From assembly GCA_963727845.1 (NCBI GenBank), contig CAVSHI010000003.1, positions 930,001-994,000 of the forward strand: a stretch of 64,000 nucleotides of DNA, in the 5' to 3' direction. The DNA is from JBEKTW01 sp963727845. Its GTDB lineage: Bacteria > Bacteroidota > Ignavibacteria > UBA10030 > SZUA-254. The stretch's first letter is position 1. Each line of letters starts with the position of its first letter. Position numbers and translations under genes: made by a program. This document shows, piece after piece, positions 24,969 to 32,880 of the stretch. The notes under the pieces are model-generated. The model was not told the origin of the DNA, did no database searches, and worked only from the letters and a program-made list of their open reading frames with translations.

Positions 24969-25575
24969 TGTTTTTTCCCCCTTTTTCCAGACATTCAGCG
25001 CCTTCCCGGTAAGAAAAATAAGCAATCACAACTGAGCCGACAGCATCAACATATCCAATGTTCGTAATCTGATATATCAGGCTCGCAATCAATAGTGTCA
25101 GGGACATTTGGATGCAGACTTTTGTACAGTTGCCGTCTGCAATGATCGGTCGAGAATTCAGATCCCTCCCAACACGAAGTTTCGCCACCATCAAACCCAT
25201 CATCATGAGTATTGATAGAAGAGAGATGATGAGGCCTGGAACGGTTGTCTCTGGCTTATGATTGGTCACCGCTGCCACGATTGCACTGAACGCCAATGTC
25301 AAAGACAGAACATAGAATGAAACACCAGTGACCTTCAAGGCGAATTGTTCAAAGTCATCTCTCACCACGTTATTGTTGTTTCGAATTCTCGTTATCAGGT
25401 GAGCAATTCCAACTGCAGAGGCTGTTTCAATAAGGCTATCAATGCCGAAACCGAACAGCGTCAGGGTTTGGTCGGCATATCCAAAATAGAGCGAAAATAT
25501 GGCTTCAAGCAAACATGAAATGATCGTCAAAATACTCAAGCCGAAAGCAATCTTGTAGAGCTGTCTTTTCTCCAT
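24961..25575 (-). CDS. Short CDF-like cation transporter
   Basis: 204 residues from the ATG at 25575, with GAGG nine bases upstream. Six hydrophobic stretches are visible (IAFGLSILTIISCLLEAIFS, FGFGIDSLIETASAVGIAHLI, FYVLSLTLAFSAIVAAVT, LIISLLSILMMMGLMVAKL, MSLTLLIASLIYQI, YVDAVGSVVIAYFSYREG). The FGxDSLIE motif and terminal REGAECL place it with short cation-diffusion-facilitator-like proteins that lack the cytoplasmic dimerisation domain. It is probably an inner-membrane metal carrier; the direction of transport cannot be told. It lies about 150 bases 3' of the TonB receptor in the same direction and may share its MntR-type promoter. Confidence 0.7.
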   Translation of the reverse strand: MEKRQLYKIAFGLSILTIISCLLEAIFSLYFGYADQTLTLFGFGIDSLIETASAVGIAHLITRIRNNNNVVRDDFEQFALKVTGVSFYVLSLTLAFSAIVAAVTNHKPETTVPGLIISLLSILMMMGLMVAKLRVGRDLNSRPIIADGNCTKVCIQMSLTLLIASLIYQITNIGYVDAVGSVVIAYFSYREGAECLEKGGKNIS

Positions 25576-25692
25576 AGTACGGTGTCCTCTAATAATAACT
25601 CGCCCTCTGTTCGTTGCCAAATGTCTGTATGATGGCTGAAAGCAGGTAAAGGTTGTACGGAATCACCTTCGCACCAGGAATCCGAGCTGCTC

Positions 25693-25869
25693 CCTCAAGC
25701 GTGAGATTCCTCTTCGCGAAGATTTCATATATGCAAGGCAATCTTCAAGACAACATTCCGCGGTTCTTCCCAGCTCGCTCCTGTGGTGTAAGCACCTTTG
25801 ATTAGATGTATGTGATCCAATAGATTGGTAACATATATGGACGGTTCGAAAGAACTTCCTCCCTCGAGA
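25693..25869 (-). repeat. Imperfect direct repeat of 24784-24962
   Basis: The 3' end of the receptor gene and about 30 bases beyond it are repeated about 910 bases to the left with roughly four-fifths of bases the same. Shared landmarks include TGAGATTCCTCTT, TTCATATATG/CTCATATATG and GGTTCTTCCCAGC. The CDF-like gene lies between the copies. Confidence 0.7.
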
Positions 25870-28214
25870 TGGAAGGTATGCCCTGCGCTAAAATTGAATA
25901 TCCAATATGGAGTTGTATGTGCTGCCTGATTGAAATCGAACAATCCTGTTTTGTAGATGGAAACGTCCTCCGGGTGGCCGTTAGAAAGTCCGGATCCATA
26001 CGTCACCTCGGGATTGATATACCAATCTTGGGGCTGGTAGTTGATGGCAGCCACAATCGAAAGCCTTTGATCATGATCAAGGTCGGTTGCCGATCCGTCA
26101 GTGCTCGGGGGCAAGAAGCCCCCTGTCAGAGGACCCGAACCAACAGCATGAATGATTGAAGAGTTCAGGTGGCCCGAGAATGGGGTTGTCGGATCGCTAT
26201 AGGAGAGTGAACACTCGATCCCGGTTGTCTTTACAGTGGCAATATTGAACGGGGTTTTGATTGCAGTATTACCGATTTGTGCATCATCCGTAAATGGACT
26301 GGCATACTTGAAGAAGGCCGCCGTTTTGAACCGGAGATTAACTGGAAAACTGTGGGTGTAGACGGCCTCATAGTAGGAGTCGCGCTCTGGAAATGTTGCT
26401 GTGACTGAGTTGCTTACACGTTGAGCTATCGATCTAAGTGCTTCAATATTTGTAGGCATGAAGAGCCTGCCGTAATACAGGTACGCTGAACTGTATTCAT
26501 CTATGAGGAAATTCCACCGGATTCTGGGGCTGACCTGTCGCTGGAGCGGAACCACTGGAGCGATATGTTGATCATAGCGGGTACCCAGATCGAACGAGGT
26601 CCAGTCGAGAGGATGCCATTTAGTCTCCACGAAAATCCCACAATCTGAACCAGTGAAGTTGCTGAGGATTGATGGACCGGGGTTTTGCAAAGAATCACGA
26701 GATGTGAAATTCTCGGCCCCGCTGGTGCTACTAAGGTTGAATCCAACCTTATACATGAACTGGTGAGAAAGCCTCTCGTCGAACGTCGAGCGGATACCGA
26801 GCGTGGTAAAACTTCTGTCCTCGAAGAGATTATAGTTTGTCGAATCTCCGGCAAATTGGAAGTTCGGTGGATCAATATCGCCAGGAGTATAGATCAAGTT
26901 ACCTTCGCGCGTATACGCTCCCATGAACAGGTTTTCCTCTTGACCGGGTTGTGAATTCATTTCACGGAAATAAGAAATTGCTTGCAATGAATTAGTTGTT
27001 GCCTGCACATCGGAAGTAATTTGCACCGTGGGATCGTAAGGAACTTGTGTGGAGGTTCTTCCAAAACTCAGATTTGCCGTTATGTAATCGATATCGCTAA
27101 GGATATAATCGAACTTGCCGTAGAGAAAATAATCGAACCCATGGTCGTGAAACAGATTTGGCACGGGGGTGTCTATGCGACGATCTGTTTCCTGACGCGA
27201 GGCGGATGCATAATATCCCAATTTGCCAAGGTGATCACTAATCGACAAAGCCTCGCCGTCTGAATTAAGTGCTCTGAAAGGGCCGACGCGACCGCCGAGT
27301 GTGTCACCTGGGATAGCCGATGACGGGCCGGATGCGACTTCGGTTCCAGCCGAAAGGGGTTTGGTTCCATTGAACACAAGATAACTCCCCACATATGTCG
27401 AAGCATCGAGATGAAATGTTCCTGTCGGGACACGGTTATTCAGGTCGATGATGGCAGACATCTGGCCACCGTACTCAGCGGGGAATCCTCCCGTGATGAA
27501 AGTTGCACGGTCTATGACTTTCGGATCGACAACTTCATTTAATCCCCCAAATACGCCCAGCGGAACCGGAATACCATCGATATAATACGTGAATTCTCCG
27601 TGTTGTCCCCGGATATGGACTTCACTTGTAGGCGCCCGTGCTGCCCCCGTGAGGTTTTGCTGAATCAAGTTTGTCATTTGAGCCGTCGGCGGTGGGTGAT
27701 AGGTTTCTGATTCAAAGGTTTGATTGCCAGTACTGACATTGATATTCGAAACGCCAGGTTCACGATGGCCGACCACTTCAACGCCCTGAAGTTGACTATC
27801 CTTTGGCCGGAGGTTAATTGTGCAGGTTGTGTGATCCTGATTTATCAGAACGGAATCCGTGTAAATCTCATAGCCGACGAACCAGGCGGTCAGCGTGTAA
27901 AAGCCTGGTTGTATATTGCGAATCCAAACTTGTCCTGCCGTATTGGTTGCATCCTCAGCAACGACTTTTTTCCCATGCTGCAATACCACTCGTGCAAGGC
28001 CGATGGGGACTTTTTCATTAGCATCATAAACTGATATCCTGAAATCTATGCCCTCTTTGCCTTGTGGAGTGGAAATTGTCCGCTCTGCATGTGCGAAAGA
28101 GGTAATCCACATAAACAGACATAATAGCATCATAGAGGAAATTCTTTGATGTACCATCTCTATAATTTGTCGCATAAATGCCATAGATCGTGTTCGCCTT
28201 TTTTCGAACATCAT
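25725..28214 (-). CDS. TonB-dependent receptor with carboxypeptidase-regulatory-like N-domain
   Basis: 829 residues. The start overlaps the upstream stop (ATGA), which suggests coupling; in-frame ATGs up to 19 codons later are alternatives nearer the hydrophobic signal (MMLLCLFMWITSFAHA). Domains in order are a CarboxypepD_reg-like beta sandwich (about 50-145), the plug (about 165-290, with VHIRGQHGEFTYYIDGIPVPLG and GGFPAEYGGQMSAIIDL), and a 22-strand barrel to the C-terminus. It imports a substrate through the outer membrane with TonB energy. A promoter overlapping an MntR-type operator heads this operon, suggesting manganese or another divalent metal, or a chelate. The last 48 codons are duplicated at 24816-24968. 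Confidence 0.87.
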   Translation of the reverse strand: MMFEKRRTRSMAFMRQIIEMVHQRISSMMLLCLFMWITSFAHAERTISTPQGKEGIDFRISVYDANEKVPIGLARVVLQHGKKVVAEDATNTAGQVWIRNIQPGFYTLTAWFVGYEIYTDSVLINQDHTTCTINLRPKDSQLQGVEVVGHREPGVSNINVSTGNQTFESETYHPPPTAQMTNLIQQNLTGAARAPTSEVHIRGQHGEFTYYIDGIPVPLGVFGGLNEVVDPKVIDRATFITGGFPAEYGGQMSAIIDLNNRVPTGTFHLDASTYVGSYLVFNGTKPLSAGTEVASGPSSAIPGDTLGGRVGPFRALNSDGEALSISDHLGKLGYYASASRQETDRRIDTPVPNLFHDHGFDYFLYGKFDYILSDIDYITANLSFGRTSTQVPYDPTVQITSDVQATTNSLQAISYFREMNSQPGQEENLFMGAYTREGNLIYTPGDIDPPNFQFAGDSTNYNLFEDRSFTTLGIRSTFDERLSHQFMYKVGFNLSSTSGAENFTSRDSLQNPGPSILSNFTGSDCGIFVETKWHPLDWTSFDLGTRYDQHIAPVVPLQRQVSPRIRWNFLIDEYSSAYLYYGRLFMPTNIEALRSIAQRVSNSVTATFPERDSYYEAVYTHSFPVNLRFKTAAFFKYASPFTDDAQIGNTAIKTPFNIATVKTTGIECSLSYSDPTTPFSGHLNSSIIHAVGSGPLTGGFLPPSTDGSATDLDHDQRLSIVAAINYQPQDWYINPEVTYGSGLSNGHPEDVSIYKTGLFDFNQAAHTTPYWIFNFSAGHTFHLEGGSSFEPSIYVTNLLDHIHLIKGAYTTGASWEEPRNVVLKIALHI

Positions 28215-28729
28215 TGGAAGCCAAACAGTATGCCCGCAGATGCTCCCAAAGACTGCGAGGATCTCTCGCCAAACGTGGAGCTATAACCTGGCTCTATATA
28301 CCAGCCCACGTTCGTTTTTGGCCAGCACATGAAGTCGAGAACGATTTCCATATCATAGGAGGTTGTACGATCGTTCCCACCAAATTTGTGAACCACTTCA
28401 GGCCCAAGGCCGAACATAAACTCCGCAGTGTGAGATAGTCGATATGGTTTCTTGAACAGAAGGTCAATTCCAACTTCGGTGTGATCCGAAGTTTGGAGTG
28501 CGGTTACGCCGCTTTCCAACTCGAGCCAATTTTCTATCGGTGTTACCTCGACCGCAAACGTGCCGCCGAATTGAAATGAAGATTCATTAAGATCCCATTC
28601 TCCTGCCGGTCCAATCTCGAGAACCAGACCATGATCCTTGTCGACATCCTCTTGAGCGAGGACAGAGCACGCGGAGCATTGAAGAACGCCAACGACGAGA
28701 ATCATCCACAATCTTACTTTACATCGCAT
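28211..28729 (-). CDS. Outer-membrane beta-barrel-like protein, unknown function
   Basis: 172 residues with a signal peptide (MRCKVRLWMILVVGVLQCSACSVLA). The mature chain is a series of amphipathic strands with aromatic girdles (HGLVLEIGPAGEWDLN, FQFGGTFAVEVTPIENWLEL, AEFMFGLGPEVVHKFGG, VGWYIEPGYSSTFG) and ends in a hydrophobic Gln-Phe-type strand (ASAGILFGFQ), suggesting a small eight- to ten-stranded barrel. It is the first gene after the MntR-type promoter at 28757-28799 and overlaps the receptor by four bases, so it probably takes part in the same metal uptake or sensing process. Confidence 0.7.
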   Translation of the reverse strand: MRCKVRLWMILVVGVLQCSACSVLAQEDVDKDHGLVLEIGPAGEWDLNESSFQFGGTFAVEVTPIENWLELESGVTALQTSDHTEVGIDLLFKKPYRLSHTAEFMFGLGPEVVHKFGGNDRTTSYDMEIVLDFMCWPKTNVGWYIEPGYSSTFGERSSQSLGASAGILFGFQ

Positions 28730-28756
28730 AGGTCTATTACAACGTTTTCATCATAT

Positions 28757-28799
28757 TTTAGGTATACCTAAATATAAGTTTTGGTGCACTGAAATGCAA
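28757..28799 (-). promoter_or_regulatory. Promoter with overlapping MntR-type operator (receptor operon)
   Basis: On the minus strand: -35 TTGCAT (28799-28794), 17-base spacer, -10 TATATT (28776-28771). The perfect palindrome TTTAGGTATACCTAAA (28772-28757) overlaps the -10 box and the expected start site near 28764. The layout and sequence are almost the same as at the mntR promoter. The rest of the gap to 29093 shows no gene. Confidence 0.8.
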
Positions 28800-29033
28800 G
28801 TCGGCTCGGACATGGCCGCGCACACCGGGTGATCATTCGTCAATTGAACGAGGGGAAGAATTAATAGATCGGCAAGCTACGCCGGGAGATCAAATATTCA
28901 CAAAGAATCGACCCAAGAAGGGGAGCAGTCCAATTTTCATGATTCCTAAAATAACAATTGGATCAGTTTTACATCTAGGCACAGATAAAGACTCTGATCG
29001 CGATGATCTGAGAACAGAGTGGTGCCCAAATCA

Positions 29034-29068
29034 AGACCCGCGCCGGAGCAAACGCGAGATCCGGGTCT
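29034..29068 (-). terminator. Possible terminator of the mntR-mntH-uspA operon
   Basis: AGACCCG (29034-29040) pairs with CGGGTCT (29062-29068) across a 21-base loop. On the minus strand it is followed by TGATTT. It lies 26 bases after the uspA stop. Confidence 0.4.
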
Positions 29069-29093
29069 CCATGTCAACCAATGTGGAAGTCTT

Positions 29094-29510
29094 CTACTTC
29101 GCTTTGAGAAGAAGCACGGGCACGCTTATGTGGTGCCGGACTTTTGTGACCGTTGTCCCGAGAAACAGGTCGGCTACCAAACGGTGGCCGTGTGTGCTCA
29201 TCGCTAGGAGATCGCATCCCTCTTTCTGAATCCATTTGACAATTTCCTGGGCCGGTTCGCCGTAAGCCAATTCTGCTTCCGCCGGAATATTCTCTGAGCG
29301 GAATTCTGATTTCACTTTTTCCAAGTACGCCTTGTCCTCAACTACCTCCGGGCTGACGGCGTCGCGACCGAATATGCGAGCCGCCCAGCCATCGGCGACA
29401 TGCAACAACACCACCCGGCTTTGCATGAATCGGGCGAGTTGTTTGACGTGTTCGATGATCGCCCTGTCGGTGGGAGTGCCGTCCAGGGTTACAAGAATCG
29501 TTTTATACAT
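29094..29510 (-). CDS. Universal stress protein, UspA family
   Basis: 138 residues, a single Usp domain. The start MYKTILVTLDGTPTDRAIIEHV and the ATP-type signature (MSTHGHRLVADLFLGTTVTKVRHHISVPVLLL; the G-2x-G-9x-G(S/T) pattern partly kept) define the family. It is cytoplasmic and nucleotide-binding, induced under stress in relatives. It is the last gene of the mntR-mntH-uspA unit, 28 bases after mntH, suggesting a part in metal or oxidative stress. Confidence 0.87.
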   Translation of the reverse strand: MYKTILVTLDGTPTDRAIIEHVKQLARFMQSRVVLLHVADGWAARIFGRDAVSPEVVEDKAYLEKVKSEFRSENIPAEAELAYGEPAQEIVKWIQKEGCDLLAMSTHGHRLVADLFLGTTVTKVRHHISVPVLLLKAK

Positions 29511-29538
29511 GCCTGTTTCCTGTTTGCTGAGAAAAACC

Positions 29539-30924
29539 TCATCCGCCGATGATGACCCGCCACGCTTCCTTCAGTGACTCTGGAAGACTGTAGAGATCCA
29601 TGACAGTTATGAGCAGGGCGCTTCCCCATCCCAATATAATCAGAAACCAGCCACTTGTCCACTTTCCCATTATCTTACGGGATGAAGCGAAATACAACAG
29701 GGGAAACATCGCAAAAGGCAATATGAGGCAGAGAATGACCTGACTGAGATTGACCAAATCCGTCACGCTGCCGCCTCCGCGGACACTGATGATCAGAATT
29801 GCCGGAACCACCGCAAGCGTCCGCGAGATCATCCTTCGCAGCCACGGACGGATACGCCAATTCATGAAGCCTTCCATCACGACCTGTCCGGCCAGCGTGC
29901 CGGTAATCGTGCTGCTTTGTCCACTGGCAAGCAATGCCACAGCAAAGAGCGTGCTCGCGAAGGTAGTACCGAGCAGCGGGGCCAATGTCAGGTGAGCTAT
30001 ACGGATCCAATCGCTGTCGGGGCTGAACATCACCACCTGCCCCCCCGCCACCGTTACACTATTCTTGCCGTAAAAAACCATCGCCGCCAGCACGAGGATC
30101 GCGGCGTTGACCACGAACGCAACGGCCAGCGCGACGGAGGAATCAATGGTATTGAACCGAATCGCGTTACGAATCGAACGGTCATCGCGCTGGAACTTCC
30201 GCGTCTGAACAAGAGCAGAGTGAAGGAACAGGTTATGAGGCATGACGGTGGCGCCGATCATCCCGATAGCTATTACGAGCATGCCTGTTTGCCGAAAGCT
30301 GGGTTGAAGCAGCGCCTGACCCATCTCCAGAAAACTTGGTTGTGTCTGCGGGAGGATGAATATCTCGATGGCATAGCAGACGCCGATCGTAGCCACGAAC
30401 ACCGTGACAACGGCTTCAATCATCCGCATGCCAAATCCTTGCAAAGCAAGCAAGAGCAGAACATCGGCTGCGGTGATAACGATCGCCCAGGCAATGGGAA
30501 TATGAAACAAGAGATTCAAAGCAACCGCACTGCCCAGCGCTTCGGCCAGATCCGTCGCACCAATGGCGATTTCCATAGAGATCCAGTTGGGCCAGCGGCT
30601 CCATTTCGGAAGATAATCGCGGCAACACTGGGCAAGATCCTTCCCGGTGGCTACGCCCAAACGGGCTGAGATCACCTGAAGGATGACTGCCATGAAGCTT
30701 GCCAGTGCGATAACCCACAGCAGGGCATATTTGAACTGTGCTCCCCCGGTGAGATCCGTTCCCCAATTGCCGGGATCCATGTAACCAACACTCACCAGCA
30801 CTGCCGGCCCCACAAACGCACGCCAGTTTTGCCAGAAACCGGCCTCGTTGTTCGGCACCGCCACCGTGTTGTGCATCCCCTCCAATGAAGGATGAGCGCG
30901 TGATTCCGGATTCTCAGGCGTCAT
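29539..30924 (-). CDS. mntH: Nramp family divalent metal (manganese) transporter
   Basis: 461 residues from the ATG at 30924 with GGAAGAG upstream; a TTG at 30957 overlapping the mntR stop is the alternative. The Nramp metal-site motifs are present: DPGN in GYMDPGNWGTDL (TM1) and MPHNLFLHSALVQT (TM6). Eleven hydrophobic segments are visible. It imports Mn2+ (or Fe2+) with protons across the inner membrane. Placement directly after an MntR-type repressor, 25 bases downstream, supports manganese as the physiological ion. Confidence 0.93.
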   Translation of the reverse strand: MTPENPESRAHPSLEGMHNTVAVPNNEAGFWQNWRAFVGPAVLVSVGYMDPGNWGTDLTGGAQFKYALLWVIALASFMAVILQVISARLGVATGKDLAQCCRDYLPKWSRWPNWISMEIAIGATDLAEALGSAVALNLLFHIPIAWAIVITAADVLLLLALQGFGMRMIEAVVTVFVATIGVCYAIEIFILPQTQPSFLEMGQALLQPSFRQTGMLVIAIGMIGATVMPHNLFLHSALVQTRKFQRDDRSIRNAIRFNTIDSSVALAVAFVVNAAILVLAAMVFYGKNSVTVAGGQVVMFSPDSDWIRIAHLTLAPLLGTTFASTLFAVALLASGQSSTITGTLAGQVVMEGFMNWRIRPWLRRMISRTLAVVPAILIISVRGGGSVTDLVNLSQVILCLILPFAMFPLLYFASSRKIMGKWTSGWFLIILGWGSALLITVMDLYSLPESLKEAWRVIIGG

Positions 30925-30949
30925 GTTCTCTTCCGGCGACAATGGTTTT

Positions 30950-31630
30950 TTAAACAACCTCTATAAAAATACTCTTTGCAAGCAGGGGGCTCAGCGGGAT
31001 TTCTTTTCTCCCCACAATGACGATGACGGAGCCGTCAAACTTTATTTTCTGCTTGACCCGGACTTTCTTGTTCAGACCCAGGCCGAGCTTCGTGAGAAGC
31101 TGCAGGGCTTCCTGGCTTTCATCGCTGACGCGCACGATGATGCCGACGTCGTGAGCATCGCACTGGGAGAGCCGCCGATACGTGATTTTCTTGAGCACTC
31201 CATCGGCTGTCGGGATAGGATCTCCGTGGGGATCGACCTTGGGGTGGCCGAGTGCTTTATCGAGCCTGATCTCCATTTCATCAGACGTCACATGTTCGAG
31301 AAGCTCGGCCTCGTCATGAATTTCGTCCCACGTGTAGCAGAGAAATTTAACAAGAAACATTTCCCACAGGCGGTGCCGCCGCACCATTTTGAGCGCCACA
31401 CGCCGTCCGGCTTCCGTGAGCGTTACACCCTGGTATGGCTCGTAATTGATAAGCTGTTTTTCCGAGAGTTTCTTGACCATGTCGGTGACGGAGCCGTCGC
31501 CGATCTTCAGGTGCTTTGCCAGGACTGATGTCGGGACGACCTGTTCGCCCGCCTTCGAAGTGTGTTCTGCAGCAAGGCGAATCTGTAGATGGTAAATGCT
31601 TTTGAGGTAATCTTCCGTTGATTGGTTCAT
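30950..31630 (-). CDS. mntR: DtxR/MntR-family metal-dependent repressor with FeoA-like domain
   Basis: 226 residues. Residues 1-65 form the winged helix (TEDYLKSIYHL, VPTSVLAKHLKIGDGSVTDMVKKL). Residues about 65-140 form the metal-binding and dimer domain (RRHRLWEMFLV, WDEIHDEAELLEHVTSDEMEIRLDKALGHPKVDPHGDPIPT), and the C-terminus is an SH3-like FeoA domain (YRRLSQCDAHDVGIIVRV... NKKVRVKQKIKFDGSVIVIV). It represses when loaded with Mn2+ or Fe2+. A palindromic operator (TTTAGGCATGCCTAAA) overlaps its own promoter, so it is autoregulated together with mntH. The same operator precedes the TonB-receptor operon. Confidence 0.9.
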   Translation of the reverse strand: MNQSTEDYLKSIYHLQIRLAAEHTSKAGEQVVPTSVLAKHLKIGDGSVTDMVKKLSEKQLINYEPYQGVTLTEAGRRVALKMVRRHRLWEMFLVKFLCYTWDEIHDEAELLEHVTSDEMEIRLDKALGHPKVDPHGDPIPTADGVLKKITYRRLSQCDAHDVGIIVRVSDESQEALQLLTKLGLGLNKKVRVKQKIKFDGSVIVIVGRKEIPLSPLLAKSIFIEVV

Positions 31631-31649
31631 TTTAGCGCATGTAATCTAT

Positions 31650-31692
31650 TTTAGGCATGCCTAAATATAGGTTTTGGTGTACGAAAATGCAA
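31650..31692 (-). promoter_or_regulatory. Promoter with overlapping MntR-type operator (mntR operon)
   Basis: On the minus strand: -35 TTGCAT (31692-31687), 17-base spacer, -10 TATATT (31669-31664), and the perfect palindrome TTTAGGCATGCCTAAA (31665-31650) over the start site. The mntR ATG follows 20 bases later. Confidence 0.82.
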
Positions 31693-31766
31693 GTTGGCAG
31701 GGGACTGGGCCCTTACTGATGGGGGACTGGAGAAGGTTTTGCAACGTCCGGTGCTATGGCTTTCGA

Positions 31767-31833
31767 AACCCTCACCCTGTCACTCAGTGACATCCCTCTC
31801 CCATTTATGGGAGAGGGAGCGAGGGTGAGGGTT
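31767..31833. repeat. Nested palindromic intergenic repeat (CCCTCACCC type)
   Basis: AACCCTCACCC (31767-31777) pairs with GGGTGAGGGTT (31823-31833). Inside, CCCTCTCCC (31794-31802) pairs with GGGAGAGGG (31809-31817). It looks like a dispersed non-coding element found between operons in many bacterial genomes. The rest of the gap up to 31973 holds no supported gene. Confidence 0.7.
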
Positions 31834-31973
31834 ACAATGACATTTGAGAAATCTCGAGATGTCTGGCAGTACGCATTGGATTACTTGGGGTTATTGTTTC
31901 AGGCGGCAGAGGCATCCAGGTGAGAATGAAGTTTTCCATCGATCAGTGAAACGTCGACCTAGCCCGCCTGCTC

Positions 31974-32642
31974 CTAACCCTGCCAGAAGCTCCGCTCCAG
32001 CACCAAATCCCGCACGCCATTGATCATGAATTGAATTCCAATACAGACGAGAAGGAACCCCATTATACGCGATAGACTATTGACGCCATTTACGCCCAGA
32101 TAGCGGCGCAAGGCCGTCGCCCCGCGAAGGACCAACCACGAGATAATCGCGGTGATTATGATTGCCAAGACTACTCCGACAAAGCCTAGTATTTTATCCA
32201 TCCCCCTCCATCCCGCGATAGATGATGACATCGTAATGACAACAGCGATGGATCCTGGTCCGCTCAAGCTCGGCATCGCGAGAGGGCTGAATGAAATATC
32301 TTGTTTCTTCCCCGCCTCCTCTTTACCCTCCTCAGTCAGCGGACCGCCGTCCGGAAACAACATGCGGAACCCGAGATATCCAATGACCATTCCACCTGCT
32401 ATACGTATGCCCGGTACGGAGATACCGAATCCGACAATGATAAAGTGACCGGCGAAAAGGAACGCGAGCAGGATTGCCGTCATGTACATGCACGCCCGCG
32501 TGACCTGTCGATTGCGTTCCTTCTCATCGATATGCGCGCTTATACTGAGAAGAAGGACGGCCGTGCCCACGGGGTTGATAATGGGGAGAAGGGTTACAAG
32601 CGTCACGCCGATCCAGGAAAGAAATCCGCCAAAGCTATTCAT
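31974..32642 (-). CDS. MarC family integral membrane protein
   Basis: 222 residues from the ATG at 32642 with GGGGAG nine bases upstream; an ATG three codons earlier also fits. Six hydrophobic segments and the MarC pattern are present: LVTLLPIINPVGTAVLLLSI, RIAGGMVIGYLGFRML, PLAMPSLSGPGSIAVVITM (the conserved P-x-GPG), and the C-terminal SRIMGFLLVCIGIQFMINGV. It is an inner-membrane protein; the MarC family, long linked by name to multiple antibiotic resistance, has no proven transport activity. It stands alone, apparently monocistronic. Confidence 0.9.
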   Translation of the reverse strand: MNSFGGFLSWIGVTLVTLLPIINPVGTAVLLLSISAHIDEKERNRQVTRACMYMTAILLAFLFAGHFIIVGFGISVPGIRIAGGMVIGYLGFRMLFPDGGPLTEEGKEEAGKKQDISFSPLAMPSLSGPGSIAVVITMSSSIAGWRGMDKILGFVGVVLAIIITAIISWLVLRGATALRRYLGVNGVNSLSRIMGFLLVCIGIQFMINGVRDLVLERSFWQG

Positions 32643-32880
32643 CGCGCACATCTCCCCACGCGAGAAGCCGTGACCACAAGATCAACTCCATCACACAGAT
32701 CGATCAAGACCCAAGGATTTCCTCGTCCGTGAAGTACCTGATTTCCAACAGATAAACAAACTGTTAACGCTCGGCACCATTTCATATCAGCATACCACCT
32801 CTCTTCCTGATCTATTGAATTGAGAGCAATCCACGACCCAATATACAAAAATACCAACTAGATCCCTTTTCGGCACCAGG

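Noticed and set aside
31837..31923. 28-codon frame MTFEKSRDVWQYALDYLG, reminiscent of the start of four-helix-bundle (S23-type) proteins
   Set aside because: Too short, no ribosome site, and directly after a palindromic repeat; similarity is limited to a few residues.
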